Below, in pieces: positions 1 through 6,264 of a DNA stretch of 16,740 nucleotides. A model generated the notes under the pieces. It was not told where the DNA came from. It did no database searches and saw only the letters and a list, made by a program, of their open reading frames with translations. The DNA comes from Clostridia bacterium (GTDB lineage: Bacteria; Bacillota_A; Clostridia; Christensenellales; Aristaeellaceae): NCBI GenBank assembly GCA_017620455.1, contig JAFZQK010000042.1:1-16740 (forward strand), in the 5' to 3' direction. The position numbers were made by a program, and so were the translations under genes. Every line of letters starts with the position of its first letter. Position 1 is the stretch's first letter.

Positions 1-1029
1 AAGGGCTTCCTGGTGATGATCGACGAAAGCCACGTCACCGTGCCCCAGATCCGGGCCATGTACGCCGGGGACCGGGCGCGGAAAAACATGCTGGTGGAGT
101 ACGGCTTCCGCCTGCCCTCGGCCTTTGACAACCGGCCGCTGACCTATGAGGAATTCGACGCCCGGGTAAAGCAGGTGATCTACGTGTCCGCCACCCCCGG
201 GCCCTACGAACGGGAGCGGGCCGGCCAGATCGTGGAGCAGATCATCCGCCCCACGGGCCTGCTGGACCCCAGGATCATCGTGCGCCCCGCCGCCGGCCAG
301 GTGGACGATCTGGTGGGGGAGATCCACAAAGTGGTGGAAAAAGGCGAACGGGTGCTGGTGACGACGCTGACCAAGAAAATGGCGGAGCGGCTCACCGATT
401 ACCTGGACGATCTGGGCATCCGCGTCAGGTATCTGCATTCCGATATCCAGACCCTGGAGCGCACCAAGCTGATCAGGGAACTGCGCATGGGCGAATACGA
501 CGTGCTGGTGGGCATCAATCTGCTGCGGGAGGGGCTGGACCTGCCGGAGGTGGCGCTGGTGGCTATCCTGGACGCGGACAAGGAGGGCTTCCTGCGCTCC
601 GAAACCTCCCTCATCCAGACCATCGGCCGCGCCGCCCGGAACGTGGAGGGGCGCGTCATCATGTACGCCGACGCGCCCACCGATTCCATGATGGCCGCCA
701 TCGGCGAAACCAACCGCCGCCGGGCCATCCAGGAGGCCTACAACGAGGCCAACGGCATCACCCCCGAATCGGTGCGGACCGCCGTGCGCGCGCTGCTGGA
801 GATCACGGACAAGACCAGCGAGGAAATCGACGGCGGCATGGACCGGGAGGAAAAAGAGGAATGGATCCGGCAACTGGAGGATCAGATGCTCACCGCCGCG
901 TCCCAGCTGGACTTTGAAAAGGCCGCCAAGCTGCGCGATCAGCTCTTCGCCATCCGCGGCGACGCCCCCGTGGACAAGCACCAGCCCAGCCGCAGGCGGC
1001 GCGAACGCGTGAGAAAAACGGAGCGCTGA
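1..1029 (+). CDS. uvrB: UvrABC excinuclease subunit B, C-terminal half (5' end outside window)
   Basis: UvrB is the damage-verifying helicase-like subunit of nucleotide excision repair; it is loaded onto DNA by UvrA and recruits UvrC. The frame is open from base 1, so the gene starts upstream; about 342 codons remain, roughly half of the usual 660-670. Visible in order: the helicase motif II DESH near the left edge, the [10 protein letters not shown] segment, the second helicase domain with [14 protein letters not shown] (motif V) and [12 protein letters not shown] (motif VI, arginine finger), and a C-terminal UVR domain ([11 protein letters not shown]...[12 protein letters not shown]) that contacts UvrC. 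The protein ends in a basic tail. The missing N-terminal part should carry the Walker A motif and the beta-hairpin. No obvious U-tailed terminator follows. Identification is secure. Confidence 0.97.
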   Translation, partial: KGFLVMIDESHVTVPQIRAMYAGDRARKNMLVEYGFRLPSAFDNRPLTYEEFDARVKQVIYVSATPGPYERERAGQIVEQIIRPTGLLDPRIIVRPAAGQVDDLVGEIHKVVEKGERVLVTTLTKKMAERLTDYLDDLGIRVRYLHSDIQTLERTKLIRELRMGEYDVLVGINLLREGLDLPEVALVAILDADKEGFLRSETSLIQTIGRAARNVEGRVIMYADAPTDSMMAAIGETNRRRAIQEAYNEANGITPESVRTAVRALLEITDKTSEEIDGGMDREEKEEWIRQLEDQMLTAASQLDFEKAAKLRDQLFAIRGDAPVDKHQPSRRRRERVRKTER

Positions 1030-1058
1030 CGCGGGACGGAAAGAATGGCGGAGGCAGG

Positions 1059-1095
1059 GGCAAACCGTTCTTTGGAGGATAGAGAACGGTTTGCC
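1059..1095. repeat. Perfect 13-bp hairpin between uvrB and the acetyltransferase
   Basis: The arms GGCAAACCGTTCT (1059-1071) and AGAACGGTTTGCC (1083-1095) are exact reverse complements around an 11-nt loop. Pairing can extend outward to CGGAGG/CCTCCG if about six bases in the left arm are bulged. No T-run follows (the next bases are CTCCGTATCCC), so it is not a typical intrinsic terminator. It could be a weak or processed terminator for uvrB, an mRNA-stabilising hairpin or a dispersed repeat copy. The rest of the gap (1096-1176) is AT-richer and has -10-like strings TACTAT and TAGAAT at 1127-1139, but no convincing -35. Confidence 0.6.
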
Positions 1096-1176
1096 TCCGT
1101 ATCCCCCCTCCAGGAAAGCCATTCAATACTATTTAGAATCTGTTGATCAAATCAGGATATCAGGAGTAACAGAAAA

Positions 1177-1716
1177 ATGATCTACTATCAGGATGAGGAC
1201 GTATTGATCCGGGACATGGAGCCTGCTGATGGGCTGATCTTTACGGAAGAAGAAATTGCCCAGGGGTGGCATGCCACGGTGGAAAAATATGAGCAGCACC
1301 TGAAGGACCGGGTGGAAGGGAGATGCGTTTCCCTGACGGCGGAATACCGGGGCAATCCGGCGGGCTACATCAACGTGTACAATCAGCCCGTGGAAGGGCC
1401 CTTTGTTTCCCACGAATGGCCGGAAATCAATGATTTCGGCGTGCTACAGAAGTACCAGCGGCGGGGCATCGGCGCAAAGCTCATGGATGCGGCGGAGAAG
1501 ATCGCCGCCGGGCGCGCGGACACGGTGTGTCTGTCGGTGGGACTGCATAACGGCTACGGCAGCGCCCAAAGGATGTACGTGAAGCGGGGTTATATTCCGG
1601 ACGGTTCGGGCGCATGGTACAATGGCAAGCCCTGCACGCCTTATGATACCGTTTACACCAACGACGACGATCTGGTGCTTTACATGTCCAAGGAGCTGCG
1701 GGAGGCCAAGAAATGA
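1177..1716 (+). CDS. GNAT family N-acetyltransferase
   Basis: This 179-residue protein is a single GNAT domain, the fold that moves an acetyl group from acetyl-CoA to an amine; the substrate is unknown. The acetyl-CoA pyrophosphate-binding motif A is visible as QRRGIGAKL (about residues 94-102), preceded by the beta-strand NDFGVLQKY. Further on, the AQRMYVKRGYIPDG segment is the typical helix alpha-4/beta-6 of the fold. The start at 1177 is supported by an AGGAG ribosome binding site at about 1160-1164. The stop overlaps the ATG of the next gene by the tetranucleotide ATGA, so translation is probably coupled to the amidohydrolase downstream. It is the first gene of a four-gene cluster. Family assignment is firm, acceptor not predictable. 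Confidence 0.88.
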   Translation: MIYYQDEDVLIRDMEPADGLIFTEEEIAQGWHATVEKYEQHLKDRVEGRCVSLTAEYRGNPAGYINVYNQPVEGPFVSHEWPEINDFGVLQKYQRRGIGAKLMDAAEKIAAGRADTVCLSVGLHNGYGSAQRMYVKRGYIPDGSGAWYNGKPCTPYDTVYTNDDDLVLYMSKELREAKK

Positions 1717-2492
1717 AAATTGCCTGTTATCCTTTTGCCGCCGGTGGGGACATGGAAGAAAACCTTTCCCACATCCGCACGGGCGTGAAAGCGGCGGCGG
1801 AGGAGGGGGCGCATCTGGTGTGCTTCCAGGAATGCGCCCTGACCGGCTATCCGCCCGTGGAAACGCAAATCGAAAGCGTTACGGAAGAAAAATGCGCCGC
1901 CGGGCTCCGGGCTGTTTCGGCGTTGGCCCGGGAAGAAGGCGTTTGCATCCTGATGGGCGCCGTTGTGTACGATGGCGGCAGGCGGTATAATTCCGCGCTG
2001 GTTTTCGATGAGAAGGGCGAGGAAATCTGCCGCTATGACAAGCGGGCCCTGTGGGGCTGGGACGCGGAAAACTTCACCCCGGGGGAGCAGGACGGCGTAT
2101 TCACCCTGGACGGCATCAGAATCGGCGTCCGGATCTGCTTTGACGTGCGGTTCCCGGAATTGTTTCGGAAGCTCTTTGACGATGGGATACAGCTTTGCAT
2201 CATGCCGTTCTGCGATACCGCGGAGCACCTTCCGGAGCGGCGGCGGATCCTGACGGGCCATCTGCGCACCCGGGCGGCGGAAAACGTGATGCAGCTTTTG
2301 TCCGTCAATTCCCTGTCCCGCTGCCCCGCCGTGCCCACGGCCTGGTTTGATCAGAACGGGAGAATCCGGAAGCAGATAAACAAGGAAGGGCTGCTGCTCT
2401 GCGATGTGACCGTGCCGGAGGAGGATTTCGGCATGCGGGGCCGCCGGGTGAACGCGGAAAAATTCATTGCGCAAAGGAACAATAAGCCATGA
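1713..2492 (+). CDS. Carbon-nitrogen hydrolase (nitrilase superfamily)
   Basis: At 259 residues this is a one-domain member of the nitrilase superfamily, which hydrolyses amides, nitriles or carbamoyl groups through a Glu-Lys-Cys triad. All three catalytic residues are visible: E40 in CFQECALTGYPP, K110 in RYDKRALWGWDAENFTPG, and C142 in IRICFDVRFPELFR. The TPG after the lysine and the FPELFR after the cysteine are family signatures. The length fits omega-amidase/N-carbamoylputrescine amidase-type branches, but the sequence alone does not give the substrate. The start overlaps the previous stop by ATGA, with GGGAGG (1700-1705) 7 nt upstream. Its own stop overlaps the next ATG in the same way. 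Family assignment is firm; it could be an amidase, ureidopropionase or deaminated-glutathione-type amidase. Confidence 0.9.
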   Translation: MKIACYPFAAGGDMEENLSHIRTGVKAAAEEGAHLVCFQECALTGYPPVETQIESVTEEKCAAGLRAVSALAREEGVCILMGAVVYDGGRRYNSALVFDEKGEEICRYDKRALWGWDAENFTPGEQDGVFTLDGIRIGVRICFDVRFPELFRKLFDDGIQLCIMPFCDTAEHLPERRRILTGHLRTRAAENVMQLLSVNSLSRCPAVPTAWFDQNGRIRKQINKEGLLLCDVTVPEEDFGMRGRRVNAEKFIAQRNNKP

Positions 2493-3358
2493 TCTGCACG
2501 CTTTGCCCCCGGAGATGCGGCGTGGACCGGAGCCGCACGGCGGGCTTTTGTAAAATGGGAGAAAACCCGAAGGTTGCCCGGGCGGCGCTGCACTTCTGGG
2601 AGGAGCCCTGCATCTCGGGAAAACGCGGCAGCGGCGCGGTCTTTTTTTCCGGGTGCACGCTGCGCTGCGCCTACTGCCAGAACCGGCCCATCAGCCACGG
2701 GGGGCAGGGGAAGGAAATCACCCCCCGGCAGCTTTCGGACATTTTCACGCGGCTGGAGGACCAGGGGGCGCACAATATCAATCTGGTGACCGCCACGCCC
2801 TTCGTGCCCGCCGTGCTGGAGGCGCTGGGCATCCGCCGCCCCGGCATCCCCGTGGTATGGAACACCGGGGGCTACGAGACGGTGGAAACGCTGAAGATGC
2901 TGGAGGGCGCGGTGGACGTGTATCTGCCGGACCTCAAGCACGTGTCCCCGCGCCTGTCCGGCCTGTGCGCAGGCGCGCCGGATTATTTCGCCGTGGCGTC
3001 GGCGGCGCTGAAGGAAATGTGCCGTCAGACGGGAAAAGCGCGGTACGACGAGAACGGCATGATGTTGCGGGGCGTGATCGTGCGGCATCTGATCCTGCCC
3101 GGGTGCACGGGCGACAGCTGCCGGGCGCTGGATTTCATCGCGGAGCAGCTGCCCCGGGGCACGCCTGTATCCCTGATGCGCCAGTATACGCCCATTCCCG
3201 AATGTACGGTGAAGGGCCTGGACAGGAGGATCACGGATCAGGAATATGAACGGGTGCTGAGGCATTTTGAAATGCTGGGCCTGACGGGATACACCCAGGA
3301 AAAAGAATCCGCCGACCTGGCGTACACCCCGCCCTTCGATTTGACGGGCGTGGAATGA
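2489..3358 (+). CDS. Radical SAM protein, PflX-like (pyruvate formate-lyase activase homologue)
   Basis: A 289-residue radical SAM protein. The [4Fe-4S]-binding motif CxxxCxxC is at C56-C60-C63 (GCTLRCAYCQN), preceded by FFSGC. The N-terminus carries extra cysteines (C3, C6, C10, C21; CTLCPRRCGVDRS...GFC). This layout matches the uncharacterised PflX group, homologues of pyruvate formate-lyase activating enzyme, rather than PflA itself. The DLKH and VVWNTGGYE segments are radical SAM barrel strands. The target is unknown: glycyl-radical activation is the inference from homology, but no glycyl-radical enzyme is in the window. The start overlaps the amidohydrolase stop by ATGA, with AAAGGA at 2473-2478 as the ribosome binding site. 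It lies between an amidohydrolase and a tandem acetyltransferase, suggesting a joint small-molecule or peptide modification. Confidence 0.88.
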   Translation: MICTLCPRRCGVDRSRTAGFCKMGENPKVARAALHFWEEPCISGKRGSGAVFFSGCTLRCAYCQNRPISHGGQGKEITPRQLSDIFTRLEDQGAHNINLVTATPFVPAVLEALGIRRPGIPVVWNTGGYETVETLKMLEGAVDVYLPDLKHVSPRLSGLCAGAPDYFAVASAALKEMCRQTGKARYDENGMMLRGVIVRHLILPGCTGDSCRALDFIAEQLPRGTPVSLMRQYTPIPECTVKGLDRRITDQEYERVLRHFEMLGLTGYTQEKESADLAYTPPFDLTGVE

Positions 3359-3371
3359 AGGAGAAAAAGGC

Positions 3372-4187
3372 ATGAAGCATTATGAAATTTTTTCCGCCTG
3401 CCTGCCCTGGATCCCGGTGGGGGAGAAGGCGTTTGAGCAGCTGGCGGAGCTCGGGGACGCTCGGGTGCTTGAGCACCGGGAAAACGGGGAAACGGTGGCC
3501 TTCGCTGCGGTGAAAGGGGATGCCGTGCGGCTGCTGTGCGTGCATCCCGCCTGGCAGCGCCGGGGCATCGGCACCGCCCTGCTGCGTCAGGCGGAGGACG
3601 CGGCCCGCGCCGGCGGGGAAAAGGAAATCTGGGTGGGCGGCTATCATTCCCATCTGCTCATCGGCGCGCCGGATGCCGCCCGGGATTTTTTTCAGCGCCG
3701 GGGGTATGAGCGCGTGGGCGGCTGCGAGGAAATGACGGGGGATTTGAACGCGCTTCTGCCCGCATCCCGGCTTTCCTGCCCGCCGGACGTGGCCTTCGGC
3801 TGGTATGACGGGGACACGGAAACGCTGCAGAAGGCCGTGGCGGCGGTGGATGAAGACTGGGTGCAGTATTTCTCCGGACCGGAAAACGTATACTGCGCCG
3901 TGAAGGATGGGCAGATCGCCAGCTTTTGCTTCGCGGAGGGGAGACGTACCTGCATCCTGTCCACCGGCGAAAACAACGTGGGCATCCCCGGCTGCGTGGG
4001 CACGGTGCCCGCCTTCCGGCGGCAGGGGATCGGCCTGAAAATGGTGGCGAAGGCCTGCGAGGAACTGAAAACCCAGGGCTGCGATACCGCCTATATCCAC
4101 TATACCGGCATGGCGCGCTGGTATGAGCGCCTGGGCTTTGCCACGTTCCTGCGCCTGGATTTCCTGCGCAAAGCAACCGGCGTCTGA
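3372..4187 (+). CDS. Tandem GNAT N-acetyltransferase (two GNAT domains)
   Basis: This 271-residue protein contains two GNAT domains. The first has motif A as VHPAWQRRGIGTAL (about 57-70), followed by FFQRRGYERVGG. The second has VPAFRRQGIGLKM (about 212-224), followed by ARWYERLGFATF. Both P-loop-like Q/RxxGxG motifs are intact, so both domains may bind acetyl-CoA; in many tandem GNATs only one is active. The sequence gives no acceptor substrate. AAGGAG (about 3358-3363) precedes the ATG by 8 nt, and the gap to the radical SAM gene is 13 nt, so it probably closes the operon starting at 1177. The end is followed by a long gene-free region whose large hairpin (4421-4486) could be its terminator. 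Confidence 0.87.
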   Translation: MKHYEIFSACLPWIPVGEKAFEQLAELGDARVLEHRENGETVAFAAVKGDAVRLLCVHPAWQRRGIGTALLRQAEDAARAGGEKEIWVGGYHSHLLIGAPDAARDFFQRRGYERVGGCEEMTGDLNALLPASRLSCPPDVAFGWYDGDTETLQKAVAAVDEDWVQYFSGPENVYCAVKDGQIASFCFAEGRRTCILSTGENNVGIPGCVGTVPAFRRQGIGLKMVAKACEELKTQGCDTAYIHYTGMARWYERLGFATFLRLDFLRKATGV

Positions 4188-4241
4188 TGCGATTCCCCGT
4201 CTGAGAGCCATCATGTAACGGGAAAAGGATCCGGGAGAACG

Positions 4242-4303
4242 ACGAGGGCGCTGCCCTCGTGCTCCCGCTGGGGTGTAGGTTACACCCCAGACCCCGCCAG
4301 CGG
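4242..4303. repeat. Pair of GC-rich hairpins with nested alternative pairing
   Basis: Two adjacent perfect hairpins sit downstream of the tandem acetyltransferase. ACGAGGGC (4242-4249) pairs with GCCCTCGT (4253-4260) around GCT. CTGGGGTGTA (4268-4277) pairs with TACACCCCAG (4281-4290) around GGT. An alternative 7-bp pairing, CCGCTGG (4265-4271) with CCAGCGG (4297-4303), would enclose and compete with the second hairpin. No T-run follows, so these are not ordinary terminators. They look like parts of a dispersed palindromic element. The flanks 4188-4241 and 4304-4368 hold no gene that I can support. Confidence 0.65.
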
Positions 4304-4368
4304 CGGATGCAGCTTGATAGCAGGAAAAAAAGCAACTCTCCGCAGCTGCGGCAGTGACGTAAAGATCC

Positions 4369-4496
4369 GTTTCCGGGCAGGCCAGCTCCGCTGGCCAGGC
4401 TGTGCGCAGAGCGCACAGCGAAAGCCAGGCAAACAGACCGGAAAATGAATGGATTCATTTTCCGGCCGGTTTTCTGGCTTTTATTTGCCCGGAAAC
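4369..4496. repeat. Three-branched inverted-repeat element (structured RNA or miniature palindromic element)
   Basis: The outer arms GTTTCCGGGCA (4369-4379) and TGCCCGGAAAC (4486-4496) are exact reverse complements, closing a roughly 128-nt domain. Inside are three hairpins. The first is GGCCAGC/GCTGGCC (4380-4386 with 4390-4396). The second is CTGTGCGC/GCGCACAG (4400-4407 with 4411-4418). The third is a long stem made of AAAGCCAG/CTGGCTTT (4421-4428 with 4474-4481) enclosing CCGGAAAATGAAT/ATTCATTTTCCGG (4438-4450 with 4453-4465, loop GG). The right arm of the long stem ends in TTTTATTT, so on the + strand it could also act as an intrinsic terminator for the operon upstream. I do not recognise a known RNA family. 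Confidence 0.7.
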
Positions 4497-4575
4497 TCAC
4501 TTGGCGTCTTCCAAAGTCCCAGGCGGATATTGTCTGTTTCCTGTTTCAAGCCGGTTCGCCGGAACGGGTGTCCAG

Positions 4576-4626
4576 AGGGCCCAGGCGGGCCCTTTGGCGC
4601 GGGTTTTAGGGCCGCGGAGGCCCTAA
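4576..4626. repeat. Two further perfect hairpins
   Basis: AGGGCCC (4576-4582) pairs with GGGCCCT (4587-4593) around AGGC. TTAGGGCC (4606-4613) pairs with GGCCCTAA (4619-4626) around GCGGA. They are GC-rich and not followed by a T-run. They continue the series of palindromes that begins at 4242, making at least seven perfect hairpins in under 400 bp of non-coding DNA. The intervening 4497-4575 has only a small CCGG-TTCG-CCGG hairpin near 4552-4563. Confidence 0.6.
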
Positions 4627-4646
4627 CGTTCTCCTTCTTGCGTTTC

Positions 4647-4735
4647 TTGCGTCCATAATGAAGCGGGTTATAGAAGGTGAATCGTTCGAAAATTCATTTT
4701 TCGTTCATAATTTCGTTGAAATTGGGGTTTATACT
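4647..4735 (+). promoter_or_regulatory. Candidate promoter region of the HtrA-type protease gene
   Basis: Two weak promoter-like pairs can be seen: TTGCGT (4647-4652) with TATAGA (4669-4674) at 16 bp, and a TATACT (4730-4735) without a well-placed -35. Just upstream of TATACT is the perfect inverted repeat AATTTC-GTT-GAAATT (4709-4723), preceded by the looser CGAAA...TTTCG (about 4687-4703), in a locally AT-rich patch. These could be operator half-sites for an envelope-stress regulator, but I cannot name one. The leader then carries a GGCGGCG/CGCCGCC hairpin with loop GCAG (4776-4793), ending 5 nt before the ribosome binding site. Confidence 0.35.
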
Positions 4736-4812
4736 GAGAGCGTACCCCGGGAGAGAAAGAGAACGACGATTACCGGGCGGCGGCAGCGCCGCCATCAAAG
4801 GAGGAATGAAGA

Positions 4813-6108
4813 ATGAGAAAGCGTTCATGGATCATCAGCGCCGTGGCCGTTTTACTGGCTGTGGGCATGATCGGATTGACGGCGGTCACCGCCGGCGCGG
4901 ACGGCAGCCGCATGACGGAAGAGGAGATCAACGCCGTTGTGAACACCGAAACGGATCCCGCCCAGATCACCAGCCCTTTTATCGAGGTGGCCAATCAGGT
5001 GCGCAATTCCGTGGTGGGCGTGAATAACTATGCCTCAGCCTCGTCCTATTATGGTTATGGGTATTATTACGGCTATGGCCGCGAGCCCCGGTCCCAGGAT
5101 GTGCTGCGCGGCACCGGCAGCGGCGTGGTGATCACGGAATACGGCCACGTGCTGACCAATTATCATGTGGTGGAGAATTCCAGCCGCGTCACCGTGACCA
5201 CCGCCCAGGACCAGAGTGAGCATGAAGCTCAGGTGGTGTGCTATGACTCCGATCTGGATATCGCGGTGCTGCTGGTGCCGGATCTGAAATTGCCCGCCGT
5301 GCCCCTGGGGGACAGCGATCAGCTGCAGGTGGGCGAATGGGCCATCGTCATCGGCAATCCCCTGGGCGAAGATTTCGCCAGGACGCTGACGGTGGGCGTG
5401 GTTTCCGCCATTGACCGGCAGATCACCGACAGCACCCTGGACCGCTACGGCCGCCGCACCACGGTGACCAATACCATGATCCAGGTGGACGCCGCCATCA
5501 ATTCCGGCAATTCCGGCGGCGGCATGTTCAACACCCTGGGCCAGCTGCAGGGCATCCCCGCCCGGAAATATTCTTCCAACATGCTGTTTTCCACCAGCAT
5601 TGAAAGCATCGGCATGTGCATCCCCATCAACGTGGCGAAGCCCCTGATCGCCCAGGCGCTCAAGGAGTACGACGGCGAAGCGGTTTCCGCGAAAACCGAA
5701 ACCAGGGAAGATGGCGGCGAACAGGCGGCCCGGGAGCCTCTCCGGGGCAAGCCGCGGCTGGGCGTCGTGGTCACCACCCTGGTGAGCGATTTTGACCGCG
5801 TGCTGCCCCAGGGCGCGCTGGTGCGGTCCGTGGACGCGGGCTCTCCCGCCGAGAAGGCGGGATTGCAGGCCGGGGACATCATCGTGGAATGCGACGGCGC
5901 CATCATCGCCAGCAGCGATGAGCTGACGGAGAAGCTCAAGGGCTTCCAGGAGGGCGATTCCGTGACGCTGAAGGTGTACCGCGATACGGACCTGCAGCAG
6001 CAGATGCGGGAAAACTACATCGACTACAGCAAGCTGGGCAAGAATTATGACTGGGTGGAAATCACGGTGCAGCTCAAGGTGCTGGATCAGGTGGACCGCA
6101 ATTCCTAA
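4813..6108 (+). CDS. HtrA/DegP-family serine protease with PDZ domain
   Basis: A 431-residue, membrane-anchored or secreted trypsin-like protease for misfolded envelope proteins. An N-terminal basic-hydrophobic segment (about 2-28) serves as signal anchor. The catalytic triad is visible: H118 in VLTNYHVVENS, D149 in DSDLDIAVLLV and S234 in NSGNSGGGMFN. A C-terminal PDZ domain (about 310-400, with SPAEKAGLQAGDIIVECDG) follows. After the anchor there is a tyrosine/glycine-rich patch (about 79-90) before the protease domain. The usual proline after GNSGG is a glycine here. The ATG at 4813 is set by AGGAGG (4799-4804) with 8-nt spacing. The gene stands alone, with its own terminator. The family is certain; whether to call it htrA, htrB or degP is not decidable. 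Confidence 0.95.
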   Translation: MRKRSWIISAVAVLLAVGMIGLTAVTAGADGSRMTEEEINAVVNTETDPAQITSPFIEVANQVRNSVVGVNNYASASSYYGYGYYYGYGREPRSQDVLRGTGSGVVITEYGHVLTNYHVVENSSRVTVTTAQDQSEHEAQVVCYDSDLDIAVLLVPDLKLPAVPLGDSDQLQVGEWAIVIGNPLGEDFARTLTVGVVSAIDRQITDSTLDRYGRRTTVTNTMIQVDAAINSGNSGGGMFNTLGQLQGIPARKYSSNMLFSTSIESIGMCIPINVAKPLIAQALKEYDGEAVSAKTETREDGGEQAAREPLRGKPRLGVVVTTLVSDFDRVLPQGALVRSVDAGSPAEKAGLQAGDIIVECDGAIIASSDELTEKLKGFQEGDSVTLKVYRDTDLQQQMRENYIDYSKLGKNYDWVEITVQLKVLDQVDRNS

Positions 6109-6124
6109 AGTGCCGGATGGCCTT

Positions 6125-6159
6125 GCCGCCGTTCCCCTGCGGGGGGACGGCGGCTTTTT
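6125..6159 (+). terminator. Intrinsic terminator of the HtrA-type protease gene
   Basis: GCCGCCGT-T-CCCC pairs with GGGG...ACGGCGGC around a TGC-type loop (6125-6154), then TTTTT (6155-6159). It lies 16 nt after the stop codon. Strong GC stem plus U-tail is a standard rho-independent terminator. Confidence 0.9.
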
Positions 6160-6207
6160 ACACATGTAACGATCCGGCGGGAAAGGCGGAGCGGGGGCCG
6201 TGGCGGT

Positions 6208-6236
6208 TTGACAGATAGGACGGATTATGGTATGAT
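6208..6236 (+). promoter_or_regulatory. Consensus sigma-A promoter of the secreted CxxC-repeat protein
   Basis: TTGACA (6208-6213) and TATGAT (6231-6236) are separated by 17 bp, a near-perfect vegetative promoter, with transcription expected to begin near 6243. Immediately downstream, CGGGCGT/ACGCCCG (6242-6248 with 6253-6259, loop GAAT) forms a hairpin at the very 5' end of the transcript, which may stabilise the mRNA or be an operator overlapping the start site. Confidence 0.85.
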
Positions 6237-6264
6237 ATACACGGGCGTGAATACGCCCGGATGA

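Noticed and set aside
2351..4500. Long - strand frames opposite the radical SAM and tandem acetyltransferase genes
   Set aside because: They overlap well-supported + strand genes that have catalytic motifs and translational coupling; the reverse frames show no family signature.
4402..4658. Two short + strand frames (74 and 69 codons) in the gene-free region
   Set aside because: They lie across the inverted-repeat arms, have no ribosome binding site, and their sequence is dictated by the palindromes.
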